DNA from: Alentia gelatinosa
Lineage: Eukaryota; Annelida; Polychaeta; Phyllodocida; Polynoidae
Assembly (NCBI GenBank): GCA_950022655.1
Contig: OX465584.1
Coordinates: 59,894,841-59,958,840 of the forward strand
DNA: 64,000 nt
Reading direction: 5' to 3'
The position numbers were made by a program, and so were the translations under genes. The notes beneath the pieces were generated by a model, which worked only from the letters and a program-made list of their open reading frames with translations, did not search any database and was not told the origin of the DNA. Positions within the stretch are counted from its first letter, which is position 1; each line of letters starts with the position of its first letter. This document shows, piece after piece, positions 10,370 through 21,905 of this stretch.

Positions 10370-13300
10370 CTCTGTGCTATAATGGATTGGATTGGTTTTT
10401 TATCTCTCAACCCTTCTCAAATCAAATCATCTTCATTTATTCACTACCTTATTTTTCTCATCCCTTTGTCCTACCGGGTCCTAGTGGATAGTGGGATGCA
10501 TATAACTCCAACCCATACTCTGCTGGTCTCCTCTCATTATTGTACTAACGTTCTGTCATAAGTCCAGTATAAACCTGGCAGGCGGTTCGTTTTCGGGTCT
10601 CCAAAGCGAGTAAGTGCGTGGTGACATACCTTTATCTGTGTATATTGTTGTTGTTAGGTGGTGGCTGTTTTTCTGCTGTTGTTATTTTGTATATTGTAAG
10701 TGGTTTTTCTGTATGGTATATTGAATCAGAAGTTGAGACGTTTATCAGCATAGTATATTTGTACATATAACTCCTAGCACCACATTCATTGGGTGTAATG
10801 AGTACTAGTGTGAGCATCTTCGCCAAAGAAAAGGGATTTAAACTGTTTCACTATAACGTATGGAGCCTGTTTAAACATAAAAGCGAGATATTTGAATTAT
10901 TCCAAAATTGTGATGTAGCAACATTCAGTGAAACGTGGCTTACTGACCTGATACCAGACGAAATCATGAAGTGGGGAGACAAAAAGCTTTTTCGAATAGA
11001 CCGCACTTATAAGAAAGGAGGGGGCGTAGCATGTTATTTATCACCTCAGTTGGCAATGCATGCCAGAGTTGTTGACGAGTTAAGTGCCTCTAATCCAAAC
11101 ATAGAGTGTCTAACAATCCAAATAACACTCCCAGACCAGAAACCGACACTTATAGCAACCGTCTATATGCCTCCAAAGGGAAATACTGATTCAGCCTTAC
11201 AATTTTTAGAGAAGTTTTTGTTGGTACCAAAAATACTAGAGATGGAAATTTGGTGGGCAGGTGACTTTAATATAAACTTCCATAATAGGAATCATGTGCA
11301 TGTTGAAACATTAGAAGAACTAGCAAGAAACATTAACTGTCGGCGATTAGTCAACTCGACTACACGCCCTTATACAAAAACTAATAACAACGGAGGTACA
11401 TGCATTGACAATATATTTACAAATGCTCAGAACATATCACTATCTGGCACTCTGAGTTATATGTCAAGTGACCACCTGCCAGTGTTTGCTATAAGCAAGA
11501 AACCTAAACAAAAATATTGTGGTGATGAATATACAGGCAGAGACTATAAGGGCTATGATTCCGATAACCTAAGGTGTTGGCTGACTATGGCAGACTGGGA
11601 TACATATTGGGAGATGCAAGGACCGGACGAAATGTGGGATTTCATAAAAACTGAAATCAACAATTACCTAGACCATGAGTGTCCGATAACAACATGGAAA
11701 ATAAAAAAGGTAAAGGCTGAATGGATGACTGACGAGATAATGGAATATATACATGAGCGAGAAGTCTTTGTGAAAAGATACGAAAAAACAAGGGACCCAG
11801 ACGACCTGGCCCGTGCCAAACGACTGAGAAACATAATAGGGAGAGCAGTCAGATCAGCCAAATCAGTACTTTTCAAAGAAAAACTAAGTGCGTCTGAGGA
11901 TAATCCTAAGAAATTCTGGAATAGCGTGAAAAATATTTTTTCACCCAGGCTCACAGTAACACCACCATCCATGCTAGATGACAACACAGGGGAACCAATT
12001 TCTCTGAGTGATTCGCCCGACTACATAAATAGGTTTTTTGCGGGAATTGGTCGTAAATTGGCTAAAGGAATTAACCCAAATGTTAATGAGTTTTATCTTA
12101 ACGAAAACCATGAGTTACCACCTAACCATCCTGAAGTGGATCGGTTGATGGTATCGGAAAGTTATGTGGAGCAACTTTGTAAAGAAATTAATGTAACCAA
12201 GCCATCAGGGATAGCTAACCTAAGAACATCCGTGCTCAAAGATGCGTTGTTACTACTAATACCACAACTAGTTGTATTGTATCAGGCCTCATTTGACAGA
12301 GGACGGGTGCCCCGTCCGTGGTGTGAGGCAACCATAACCCCAATCCCCAAGAGTGGTAAAGCAAGTGATGTCAATAATTGGCGGCCAATCTCGATTTTGG
12401 CCACACAGTCAAAGATAGCAGAAAAAATTATGCATACACACTTGGCAAACGTACTGATGGAAACGGGACAGATTGATGCAAATCAATATGGTTATATGCC
12501 AGGCAGAGGCACGCTCGATGCTGTATGGGACCTGGTCAATGACCTACATAGGGCTAGGGATGACGCGAAGCTCACTGGAGCTGTGTATGTCGATTTCCGC
12601 AAGGCCTTTGACAGCGTACATCATGGGATCCTATTGCAAAAGCTTTGTGAGCTACCCCTCCATAGCACCAATCTGACTTGGTTTGAGAGTTATCTGAATC
12701 AACGACGACAGTGTACAAAATTCGGTAACAAAAAATCTAGTTGGGCAACTGTATCATATGGAGTGCCCCAAGGTTCAGTCCTGGGGCCGCAACTATTTGT
12801 ATTTTACATAAACCAAATCGCTCTTATCATGGAATCCATAGGACTGAGAGTTAAACTCTATGCCGATGATTTAGTGTTTTACACGGCAGGAAAAAACTTA
12901 AATGAAGTGGCTGTGTTACTACAGAAGGGGCTAGATGCATTATGGGACTGGACTCAAGAAAACCTACTTACAATTAATTGTAAAAAAACTAAGGTAACCT
13001 GGTATGGGTCAAAGAAAAAGGCCAAATTAATGGAACAGGCACCTGACTTGTACATAGGTTTAAATAAATTGCAGTCGTAGACAGCTACCATTATCTAGGG
13101 GTTCATGTAGATAAACATTTAACCTTCGAAAAAAACATAAATTATGTGAAAAACAAACTAAACAGGAAGCTGTACCTTCTATGTAAGCTGAGACACTTAA
13201 TGACATCTAACACAGCCTGTAAAGTTTATAAACAAACGATTATGCCTATCACGGATTATGCAAACGTGATACACCTGTGTTCGACAAAAACCCAACTAGA

Positions 13301-14071
13301 AAAGCTTCAACGCCTTCAGAACCGAGGACTCAGGGTGTGCCTAGGTGTGTGTCCCATGGTGTACTCTGTCAAAGAACTGCATTCTATAACGGGGGTGCCG
13401 ACCCTTGAAAACCGAAGGAGAGAGTTACTTGCAACATACATGCGAAAGTTAGCACTGAAGGGAGGAATCCTGAATAAGGATGACCCGGGAACGAATGATG
13501 GGTGGAGACCCAATACTAGATCAACGAGAAAGGCAAACTTTGCACTCCCGAAACCAAAAACCGAAACCCTAAAAAAATCACCCCTTTATCAGGGTTATGC
13601 TTTCTGGAATGATTTACCGGAAAGTATTAAGACTGCAGAGAACAAAATCTCCTTTAAAAGACTCATTAAACTACATCTTGAAGGTAACTGAAACTAAGGC
13701 GATTAAAACACTGCTACTATCAGCACTATACTAGAAACCAATGATGTCAAAGCAAATATACCTATCGATGACTTCTGTATCTGATATCTGTATAATCTCG
13801 TGTATCTTGTGATCTTGTGATGATGCTACCGTGTGTAAAGGATTTATTTATAATTTCTATGTATTGTTTGGTAACATTCGTTATTATCCCATTTGTTTGA
13901 TGATTGTGTTTTTGCGCTATAATAATCTAAAAAATAGCCAAGGTCTATCTATAAATGAAAACACGCTGCCTGCGAGCAGTACAGCTATACAAGGCTAAAA
14001 AGGGACGGTGGCAGACCGCTACGACTGATGTAAGCGAACCTTACCTGAATAAATAAAAAAAATAAAAAAAC
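10370..14071 (+). mobile_element. Non-LTR retrotransposon, Jockey/CR1/L2-like
   Basis: The element body comprises a short 5' leader, an EN-RT coding region (10798-13691) and a 3' UTR ending in an AATAAATAAAAAAAATAAAAAA tract near 14048-14071. The 5' boundary is uncertain. A possible imperfect target duplication is AACTACGTACT near 10358 against AACTACATAC right after the tail. No ORF1 with a zinc knuckle or esterase is visible in the roughly 430 bp upstream of the EN start, so the copy is either 5' truncated or of a single-ORF type. It lies wholly inside the TIR element at 9623-14508. Confidence 0.8.
10798..13691 (+). pseudogene. EN-RT polyprotein of non-LTR retrotransposon, one frameshift
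   Basis: This encodes the apurinic-like endonuclease and reverse transcriptase that nick target DNA and copy the element RNA. Reading from ATG 10798 (about 760 codons to TAG 13080), the endonuclease shows N20, E45 (SETWL), D156/N158 (GDFNIN) and the D225-H226 pair (SDHLPVF). The RT shows DFRKAFD at about 599-605, GVPQGSVLGP at 655-664 and YADD at 688-691. The C-terminal post-RT region continues in another frame to TGA 13689-13691, ending in a FWNDLPESIK-type motif. A one-base indel at about 13068-13078 separates the two frames, so this copy cannot make the full protein. Motif order fits the Jockey/CR1/L2/Daphne group; clade is not resolved. Confidence 0.9.
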
Positions 14072-14599
14072 TACATACAAACTGTTAGAGCTCTATCAAA
14101 AATCTTTTCAGATATTGATAGAGTGACATCTTATTTATTCCAAACCACAATAGAGCTCAATAGACCTCCATGTTTTATGGTTGTTTTGTGTTGTGGAATA
14201 CAGCCTTTTTTCTCACAAATTCCAATGTTCAACCTACGACAGAAAACCTTAGCCATAGCACAGGTATATGACATGTATATCACTAAATAGGCCTAAGTCT
14301 TAGGTTTCTAACAATGTTTTGTTTATCAAAATCGGCCTGGTATTCATGACACAAGAGCTATTTGCATTTTTCATGTTTTTGGTGAGGGTTCTTCTCAGAG
14401 CTCCTTCCCCCTTGCTGGCATGTTTGAGAGTGGCACCGTGAGGCAGCCGCGATCGTATATATATGAACCGAGTCGGTATAGGGGGCGCTGCGCTTCACAC
14501 CTCCTCTGGGTTGGGTTAAATCCGTGGCCGTCTTACTCTCCCAGCAGATGTTTTATGTGACCTGGACTTACGGTTGGAGAGTTCAATTCCAATTCATAT

Positions 14600-14660
14600 T
14601 TCAGTACAGTACAGAACACCACTTAGAGAGTGTGAGATCTTATGAGAGGGGTGCGTCTGT
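14600..14660. mobile_element. Isolated terminus of CACCCCTCTCATAAGATC MITE
   Basis: The stretch ACTTAGAGAGTGTGAGATC followed by TTATGAGAGGGGTG is the right end of the MITE complete at 56973-57262. The left end is absent here. Confidence 0.6.
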
Positions 14661-14783
14661 CCAGAACCGTTCCATTAAATTTAATTGATATTCACCATAT
14701 GTTCCGTAAAATACAGGAGAAACAATCATGTACCTGGTTGACTTTTTGATAGCGATAGGGTTGGTTTACCTACTGACGGACTT

Positions 14784-15156
14784 GATGCCTTTTCCCATTG
14801 GCTAACTAAATGTCACCAATCGTATAAGTTCCTCAAAAGCATGTCGGTAGATTGAACCTTGGTATCAAATAATTGGTGAGGGAACAATTTAAATAATATT
14901 CATACCAATTTAATTTTCCACTAACATTTTCAGGATCACCGACGAAATCAAAGCAACTGAATCTGTCTGTCTGTGAGAAAATCGGTCGGTGGTGCCCTTT
15001 TTTGTATATAATCTATAGGAAATTAACCGGCAACCGTTGCTTTGCAGGACTCGTTTCCATTCATCTTGCGTCGGCATATATATAAAAAAAATCGGTCGGT
15101 GGTTCACGACTACAGTTCAGAGCCGAATAATCGGCCGATGGAAAATGGTCTTTAGA
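14784..15156. mobile_element. Diverged GGCCAATGG-type MITE
   Basis: CCTTTTCCCATTGGCTAAC at the left is inverted at the right as CGGCCGATGGAAAATGG. Internal ATCGGTCGGTGGT blocks resemble those in the MITE at 3974 and the array at 59.2 kb. The target duplication is not clear. Confidence 0.5.
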
Positions 15157-15404
15157 GGGAGCGAGAGCAATCAACGGCATTAAAAGCGAGAGTTCTAAGG
15201 TCTCGTTTCAGAACTGGCATCGCTGTTGAGATCCCAGTGCCGTTCGCTATGTCAGCATAACAAACGAGACATTTCATAAATCAATATATATCGAATGATT
15301 CAATAATTCCAAATTATTCCTAGTATTTTTCCCCACATTTCAGTTTTTATTTGACGCTTCTATATGAATTCTTAGCGGAATTACAGAGCCTAATTATTGA
15401 AACG

Positions 15405-15525
15405 GGTACTTCCACTGTTGGTGCCGCTTTGGTCCAAAGTGCCGCTCGCTGTTAGCGAGGTGCCGCTATTTGGTTAGTGACAGCAACTATGAGAGTTTTT
15501 TCAACTAATGAAACAGCTCCCTGTG
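15405..15525 (-). mobile_element. Partial GGAGCTG-type MITE
   Basis: AAAGTGCCGCTCGCTGTTAG and GAAACAGCTCCCTG match the core and end of the complete GGAGCTG MITE at 34727-34957. The other half is missing or diverged. Confidence 0.5.
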
Positions 15526-15689
15526 TCGTATACGTAGTGTGTCAGAATGCTTGTTGTACTGTGTCAGGAGCTCAGTGGGTTCCCGGCTTTTGGTATCAGC
15601 ACCTGGTGGCTCTGTGTTTTACGGATCGTATGATAGGTGATTTTTAGTGGATCGCATCATAATTATGTCACCATTTATTACCAATTAAA

Positions 15690-16330
15690 AATCTAATGAA
15701 CCTTTCACCTATGACAATGAAAATGCGGTGTGGTAAAAGGTAGAGATACTAAAAAGGAAACTGACGAGTGTTTGGTCTCTGTCCTTGTTTTCCGTCGAGT
15801 TTGGAGTGCACAGTAATATGAATGTGGCGAAAGCCGAGTGAATATTCTGAAGCACTCCAAACGAGATGGCGAATGGGGACTCAGACCAAGCACGAAAATG
15901 TTTCTGATTTTATCTCAGCCTGGAAATATTTATCTGTTTATCATCCATTGAGAATGAGTTATCGTACTCGTATGCCTGTTGAGAACAAGTTCCTAATGTT
16001 AAGCCTATGGACGTTTATTCTAGGCTAAGATAAAACATGAACAAAAAGATGATACACAACATGGTCCCATATTACTGGAGCAACGCTTTATGAATCTAAT
16101 GAACCTTTCACCAATGACACTGAAAATGCGGTTAAAAGTTAAAGATACATACATACATGAAAAAAACGATTCTGCACGACACAATCCGATACTACTGGAG
16201 CAACGCTTTATGAATCTAATGAACCTTTCACCTATGACACTGAAAATGCGGTCTTGTAAAAAGTAGAGATACAACATGAAAATAATGATACGACACAACG
16301 CGATCCGATATTACTGGAGCAACGGTTTTC
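15690..16330. repeat. About 117-bp tandem repeat split by a twin-hairpin insertion
   Basis: TAATGAACCTTTCACCTATG units occur at 15695, 16096 and 16215, each with a downstream GATACAACATGAA-type segment and CGATACTACTGGAGCAACG. Between the first unit and the others lies the twin-hairpin element at 15757-16033, which appears to have inserted into the array. Confidence 0.7.
15757..16033 (-). mobile_element. Twin-hairpin element, TTATCTTAGCCT subtype (copy a)
   Basis: Read on the minus strand it starts TTTTATCTTAGCCTAG, continues through CCATAGGCTTAACATTAGG, then CCAGGCTGAGATAAAATC and AGAAAC. A hairpin follows with arms CTCGTTTGGAGTGC and GCACTCCAAACTCG around the apex GTGGCGAAAGCCGAGTG (15828). 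It ends with GTTTCC. The internal inverted copy matches its own terminus rather than those of the other subtypes. Confidence 0.7.
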
Positions 16331-16519
16331 CCACTTTTCTATATACCTATGGTATATAGATTGCTGTATACTACCCAATCAGATCGTCTCTTACAAAATT
16401 CATATGAAAAGCGCAGTCGGGAGCAAACATCAAAGTTGGATCTGGCTTTGGATTTGATGGTGGGTAAGCAAATAACGCTAATCATCATTATTAAACCACA
16501 TTTGAAGGTATATAGGAAT

Positions 16520-16665
16520 AGGGAAACCAAGTTTCCAGAGAGAGAAAGTCAAAGTTACTCGGTAAGGCTTGGAAAAATTACTGTCCGCGGCCAAGGCCTT
16601 GGGCAGTAATGTTTCTGAGCCTTACCTCGTAACTTTGACTATCTCTCACCGGAACATAGTTTCCC
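16520..16665. repeat. Long imperfect hairpin with GGCCAAGGCC apex
   Basis: Arms AAGTCAAAGTTACTCGGTAAG and CTTACCTCGTAACTTTGACT face each other around a CGCGGCCAAGGCCTTGGG centre. It lies next to two twin-hairpin elements but has a different apex. It could be a related or older foldback sequence. Confidence 0.55.
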
Positions 16666-16671
16666 TCTTTT

Positions 16672-16976
16672 TTTCCTACTCCTAATTAATATAAAATCCC
16701 ATAGGCTAAACATGGAGTTTCCGCATGCCACGCTGACTGGCATACGGAGTTTTATATGCCACTATATAGTGGCATACAGAATTATTATCATGTAATATTA
16801 CAAAATCGAGGAGACAGGGTAGGATAAAATCAAAACCTGATTCGTTTTAATCTTGGCCATCGCATTCCACTCCTGGAGTTTTGGCTCCGGACTTCACTCG
16901 GCTTCACCTCGTGAAACCACTATGCCAAACCCCAGTCGTGGCATACGGTGGCCAAGATTAAAACTCATCCAGTTTT
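16672..16976 (+). mobile_element. Twin-hairpin element, TTATCCTACCCC subtype (copy h)
   Basis: TTCCTACTCCTAATTAAT, then CCATAGGCTAAACATGG, an internal GGGTAGGATAAAATC, then a hairpin with arms TTTTAATCTTGGCCA and TGGCCAAGATTAAAA around apex CACTCGGCTTCACCTCGTG (16897). The arms are nearly identical to those of copy g at 36119, so these two copies are close relatives. Confidence 0.75.
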
Positions 16977-16982
16977 ATGATA

Positions 16983-17195
16983 TTATCCTACGCCATAGGC
17001 TTAACATGGGATTTGTTTATGTCACGGGTAGTGACATAAAGTGTTGTTTATGCCACTACTTTCTGATACTGAAAAAATATGGAAACGGGGTAGGATAAAA
17101 TCTAGACGCCACTCGTTTGAGATTGAGTTTATTTATGCCACTCTTTTTGTTGGCTCGTGGCATAAATAAACTCAGACTCAAACTCGTGACGTCTC
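16983..17195 (+). mobile_element. Twin-hairpin element, TTATCCTACCCC subtype (copy i)
   Basis: TATCCTACGCCATAGGCTTAAC, internal GGGTAGGATAAAATC at 17088, then a short hairpin with GAGTTTATTTATGCCACTC facing GTGGCATAAATAAACTC around TTTTTGTTGGCTC. It starts within 10 bp of the end of copy h. Its apex is replaced, unlike most copies. Confidence 0.65.
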
Positions 17196-17748
17196 TTGAT
17201 ATTACTGGAACATTCCAACCTATGAGGAATTCAAATCCTTTCAAAAAAGGAAGCTGTTGTCGTTAATACCATAATCTTTAATCTGCTGTTATAAAATGGG
17301 ATGCCAAATTGTGACTCTTTCTATCCTACTCACCCATTATATATCCTACCATAAATCGTTACGTTGTAAATCTGATTGTCGAGCCCTTGTATCGTTGCTT
17401 TATGTTGTTTGTTGTTATCTTTAAATGTCATCGGTGTATCCTATACAAACATGATAACCTACGTGGTATCTTACTTTATGTTCTGCACTGACGGTGCAAG
17501 AAAACCAGCTTCAAGAGAAGCTGAGCACTGACTCAGTTAAAATAAAAGATAAAAAAAAAAAAAAAATGCTTTCCCCACATTTCTAGGAGAACCAAACCCC
17601 AGGTGCGTTTAAGCGATGTGCTCGGTGAAGCGGCCACACATCAAAGTGGCGTGGTCCGAGTCACGTGCGTGCTACTCCGTGTAATGGCAAAGACACTGAT
17701 TGGAGTGTATATTTAGCCACTGAAGGGAAGAGCTGCTAATGATTAGAA

Positions 17749-18037
17749 GGAAACCCACGAGATGAGAATAACTTGTTCTGTACTACACTGAGTTTCACTG
17801 CGGAGTGATCCCCGAAGCGAAGCTGAGTGAATTACGTAGCGGTCAAATGAGGTGGAGTGCAGACCAAGTTATTCTCATCGAGTGGGTTTCTGATTTTATC
17901 TCACCCTGTATAACATCATTTATTGCTGAAATAACTCGCCAAATTAGCCATTGAGTATTGGGTACAATACTTTCATGGCCTTGGAGTACGAGTTCCTAAC
18001 GTTAAGCCTATGGAGAAAAATACCGGGGTGAGATAAA
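17749..18037 (-). mobile_element. Twin-hairpin element, TTATCTCACCCC subtype (copy b)
   Basis: On the minus strand it begins TTTATCTCACCCCGG, has CCATAGGCTTAACGTTAGG, internal ACAGGGTGAGATAAAATC and AGAAAC. The hairpin arms are CCCACTCGATGAGAATAAC and its near-perfect complement, around the apex AAGCGAAGCTGAGTG (17817). It ends at GGGTTTCC. Confidence 0.75.
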
Positions 18038-18169
18038 AAGGCAGACTTCCATTAAGACTGGTACCCTATCCAAGTAAATGATAACGGGAAATGGCAAATA
18101 TTCAACTTCCCATGCTGTAGGGACAGTTCATACCAGCCCTATAGCCGATGTCTTTGTAGGATAAATAAA

Positions 18170-18535
18170 GTAGGAGCAAATAGGATGTTCATCATAGATG
18201 AATGAGCGTGCAATTATAAATGAATGACAATTAAAAGGTTCAGGTTAGATTCAGTCTATGGATAGTTTTCCGTAACCCACTTGAACTAGGAGACAAACAG
18301 ATCAAGCACCAGTGGGTCTTGAGGTATTTTGGTCTTGAGTGATTGGTCATGGTCAACTGGGCACGCCTCTAAGACACTGAGACACTGGCTCTCTGCTCTG
18401 TCGCACTATCACAGTGAACAGCATGCAGATAGTAAAAGGATAATTTTCTTATAGCACACTGAAAGTTCAATGTGACCACTCTAACCTCTAGATGATGTAT
18501 TTAGCGCGTGCAAGCTCTGTTGGTCAGGGTGAGTA
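18170..18535 (+). repeat. Dispersed repeat R, copy 1
   Basis: TATGTTCATCATAGATGAATG, GAGCGTGCAATTATAAATG and a 300-bp body ending near GATGTATTTAGCGCGTGCAAG are shared with 62930-63430 (same orientation) and 52975-53335 (opposite). No intact ORF runs through all copies. Origin unknown. Confidence 0.7.
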
Positions 18536-18775
18536 CTTGGGACTTGGGACGGGTATAACACCAGGGGACGGGCCGAATTTTTACTATACCCGTATTATAT
18601 TATTTGATCATATGATACATCACGTCATCCTTATCAACATTTTTTTTTTTTTTACCAAATAGTGTTAAATACCAGATCATAGGTATTCTCTGAAAGTTTC
18701 ATATTTATTGACTGATTATTTCTTCATAGAATAATTAAATCGTGAATATATTACTAATTTTCTTAAATAATCTTA
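18536..18775 (+). mobile_element. Truncated body of the TTAA palindrome-array element
   Basis: ACGGGTATAACACCAGGGGACGG through CATATTTATTGACTGATTAT and AATCTTAAA match the body of the copy at 23880-24140 almost step for step. The match stops just where the 34-bp array would begin, so this copy lacks the array. Confidence 0.6.
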
Positions 18776-19485
18776 AATTGAGACCGTTTGAGGGACAAAG
18801 TGTATTTCAGTTGTGACGATCTTAAGGGATCTCAGGTTGAGACTGAGATGCGACCACTTCGGGTGATTTAGGTGTTTTTCAGTTGAGACGATCTCAAGGG
18901 ATCTCACGTGAAATGATCTCAGAAATGGTCTCAACCTGAGACCAGTTGATACTTGTCATAACTCTTTTTTCAAGTGCTAAAACTTATTCAAATTAGAAAA
19001 TAATAAGAGTGATGGGTAATAATAATCTGACATACCTATATCCCAAATTTCATAGTTTTCCTGTGATTATTAAGACAGTGATAAACATTTGTCTGGAAAT
19101 CTGAAAAATGCAGGCATTTCACCACTCAGGCAGCTTGTGTATACCTACTGTAATGCTCAATTTTATTTGAGCAGGGTGAGGTCAAGGTCATTCCATATTT
19201 GAAAATAATAACAACACCCATTCAAAAAGTAAAACATGTCTCATTTATTTTTATACTTAACGGAAAATTATAAAATTTTAGGATTCGGCCAGATAGACAT
19301 GGTTAAGTATTCGCTGTAAATATGGTGTAATTCAAATAAGTATTAATGTTTCAGATAAATAATTTCCGATTACAGAATCTTGTACCTGGCACGAAACGAT
19401 CTCTAGGGATCTCAGGTTGAGATCATTTAGCTGAGATCTGCTGTGGCTAGCTGAGACCACATCTGAAAAAACGGTCTCAGGATTG
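18776..19485. repeat. GATCTC/GAGATC-rich inverted repeat element
   Basis: TGAGACCGTTTGAGGG, repeated AAGGGATCTCAGGTTGAGA blocks at 18830, 18895 and 19400, and a terminal AACGGTCTCAGG give an inverted arrangement over about 700 bp. It is probably a MITE of the kind that has GAGACC ends; limits are uncertain. Confidence 0.45.
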
Positions 19486-19489
19486 CTCA

Positions 19490-20085
19490 CAGATTACAGC
19501 AGATATCAGCTTGGGATCGTTACTACTGCAAAACATGGCCCAGAACTCATAGACTCTAGTCTGTTGTCGCCAGGGCCAGGGCGCACAGGCTCAAACACGG
19601 AAACAGAGTTTGCCATATATGGTCATATGCAAAGTGGAAAAGGGAGTGTAAACAAACTTTGGAAGTATATCTCTTTAAAAATTGACAAACCCATTGTTTA
19701 GCAACTGCATTACATTTTATGCAGAGCAGTACAGACTTGAAAATCCAAGTGCATGAGCTCTGCATTTGTATCCCATTTAATGAGTTACATATGCTGCAGG
19801 CTGAGGTGTGGCATTAGATTCAGCGCAGCCTTGGTGGACTATTTTGCATTGATATACTTCCACAATCAGTTTGTTTACGCTCCCTAAAATGAAACCCTGT
19901 TTTCGTGTATGCCTGCCTCCGCTGGTACTAAGCTGTCCTGAGTGATTTGCCGGTAACCAGAGTATTACCTAGCCTCTAGTACAGCCCATTGTCGCCAGGG
20001 GCGGGGCATTTTTCAGTCTGCCTTTATAATGCAGAGTTTATTAGAGAGTGTGAGGGTCCCTGGCCCTGGCTACAACGGGACATAC
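19490..20085. other. No recognised gene or element
   Basis: Short frames at 19483-19701 and 19556-19765 have no domain features. An imperfect inversion (CTTTGGAAGTATATC against GATATACTTCCACAATC) spans 19658-19870 and points to another unclassified repeat. Confidence 0.35.
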
Positions 20086-20090
20086 TACTG

Positions 20091-20480
20091 GGCCCTGTTT
20101 TTTAGTCACGACCATTGTGAGGCCAGGAAGGCCCAAGACCAACCAGCGATTTCACGACAGTTTTGACAACAAAAGACGGCCGGTTTTTATAGACGTTGTC
20201 GTAGTGCGCCACGGAAGATCGCCGCTAAAACTGTCGGCCGTCACGACAAGTATAGAACCGCCTTAGGTTCTATAAAACCTCACTCTGCGTATATAGAGGA
20301 TTTCCCGTGCTTCCCATACAAATTAAGCAATGAAATATGAGTCAGGGATACATATAACCTATAATCGTACCAAATATGAAGAAGAACGGCCGTACCGTTC
20401 CCAAGATGTCAGCGTTTGAATGTATCTGACCGTATGCGTGTATGGGGGGCATTCTGGACATTGTCCTTTCATCAATAATT
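20091..20480 (+). mobile_element. Left half of GGCCCTGTTTTTTAGTC element
   Basis: After CTG (20088-20090) the sequence GGCCCTGTTTTTTAGTCACGA opens an element body (CCTATAATCGTACCAAATATG and others) that is homologous to 20914-21250. No matching right end precedes the next copy, so only half remains. Confidence 0.65.
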
Positions 20481-20489
20481 TTGTCATAT

Positions 20490-21905
20490 AGTATCCATTT
20501 CGTCCCACGAAATGGATTTTGTCCACAAAATCAACCACAAAATCAATTTTTGCAATGAAATTAATTTCACTTAATATTTACGAAATATTCCACCTTCACA
20601 AAACCATTTTCGTTCACGAAAACAGTTCACAAAATATATTTCGTCCACGAAAACAATTTACAAAATTTTGTGGCATGAAATGACTTCACGAAATGACTTT
20701 GGTGATTCACGAAATGACTTAAGTGATTCATTTCATGAATCACAGCATCTGTCAGTAGGCATCAGTTTGTTGGCATCAGTCTGTCAGCATCGGTAAGTCA
20801 GTATTAGCCAGTCAGCATCAGTCAGTGGGTAATAGTCAGTGGGCATGGGCCAGTCGACATCGGTCTGTCAGCATCAGTCAGTCTGGATTGGTAAGTAAGA
20901 ATTTGCCAGTCTGGGCCCTGTTTTTTAGTCACGATATCGCAAGTCTACGATCACCTAACATCGTATCAAGATTTTACGCGTTTTTTCAAGACACAAGATG
21001 GCGGGTGTGTTATAGACACGGTCGTTAGTCGAATCAAGGGATCTTGGGGAAATTCGTTTGAAGTTACGACAAGTATAGAACTGTCTTATGTTCTATAAAA
21101 CGTCACGGTGGATTTCCTGTGCTTCCCGTACGAATTAAGCAATGAAATTTTGACACGAGTAAGGGATACATATAACCTATAATCGTACCAAATATGAAGA
21201 CGATCGGATCCACCGTTATGAAGATTTCCGCGTTTGAATTTGAAACATCGGGCTATCGATCGGATCTAATTCCGCCGTGCCCCCTAGCGGATGACCCGGG
21301 AACCAGCGTAGGCATGAACACGCCGTCTGATGAATGGTGGCCGCACTGCAGGCTTTTAGACCACATGGGGGTAGGGGTACACTGGCCATCAGAGCAGTAT
21401 TTGCTATGACAAATTTCAAACGCCGATATCTTCGGGAGGGTGCCATCGATTTTCTTCATATTTGGTACGATTATAGGTTTTATGTATACCTTACTCGTGT
21501 CATTTCATCGTTTAATTCCTACGGAAAGTGAAGTTGCGCATTCCCTACGACATGTCCAGAGTGGTCTTAGATATCAGACACTTATGGCGACTTTTTCCGG
21601 TCCATTGGCCACCGACTATCGTGACTATAGCACACCTTTTAGCTCCCTAAGTGTCGTATCTTCACTAAGTGTCGTACCCACTCTATGATCGTAGCTCTCT
21701 AGCACACTGACGGCAGATACATGTCGCAAGTTACGAATGTCGTGACTAAAAAACAGGGCCCAGTATCAGTCATTCAGCATTGGTCATCAGCATTGGTACA
21801 GTGAAGGACACATTGTCTCCCCCTGGTGTATGGAGAGAGAAATGGACGAAATGACTTTCGCGAACTACGAAAGTCATTTCATGAATCACGAAAGTCATTT
21901 CAATT
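20490..21905. repeat. CACGAAA/TTTCGTG-rich repeat interrupted by minisatellite and Harbinger-like element
   Basis: 20495-20745 contains many CACGAAAT and ATTTCGT motifs; the same motif returns at 21843-21902 (GAAAGTCATTTCATGAATCAC). Between them lie a CAGTCAGCATCGG-type minisatellite (20745-20910, continuing at 21765-21800) and the inserted element 20914-21760. Confidence 0.55.
20914..21760. mobile_element. CWG-flanked GGCCCTGTTTTTTAGTC element, complete
   Basis: GGCCCTGTTTTTTAGTCACGA at 20914 is mirrored by TCGTGACTAAAAAACAGGGCC ending at 21760; flanks are CTG (20911-20913) and CAG (21761-21763). The two halves are themselves imperfectly palindromic (GCGTTTGAATTTGAA against CAAATTTCAAACGC). 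It sits inside a CAGCATCAGTC minisatellite. The 3' half also matches 40315-40480. Confidence 0.75.

Larger units (their letters stand above)
9623..14508. mobile_element. 4.9-kb element with perfect 31-bp TIRs and 9-bp target duplication
   Basis: The first 31 bp (beginning CAGAGGAGGTGTGAAGCG) are repeated exactly, inverted, at 14478-14508. Both sides are flanked by GGTTGGGTT (9614-9622 and 14509-14517). A 9-bp duplication is typical of Mutator-like (MULE) elements, though termini alone cannot decide the superfamily. No transposase ORF was seen; the only coding content is the non-LTR retrotransposon at about 10.4-14.07 kb, inserted within it. The identical TIRs and intact duplication suggest a fairly recent insertion. 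Confidence 0.85.
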
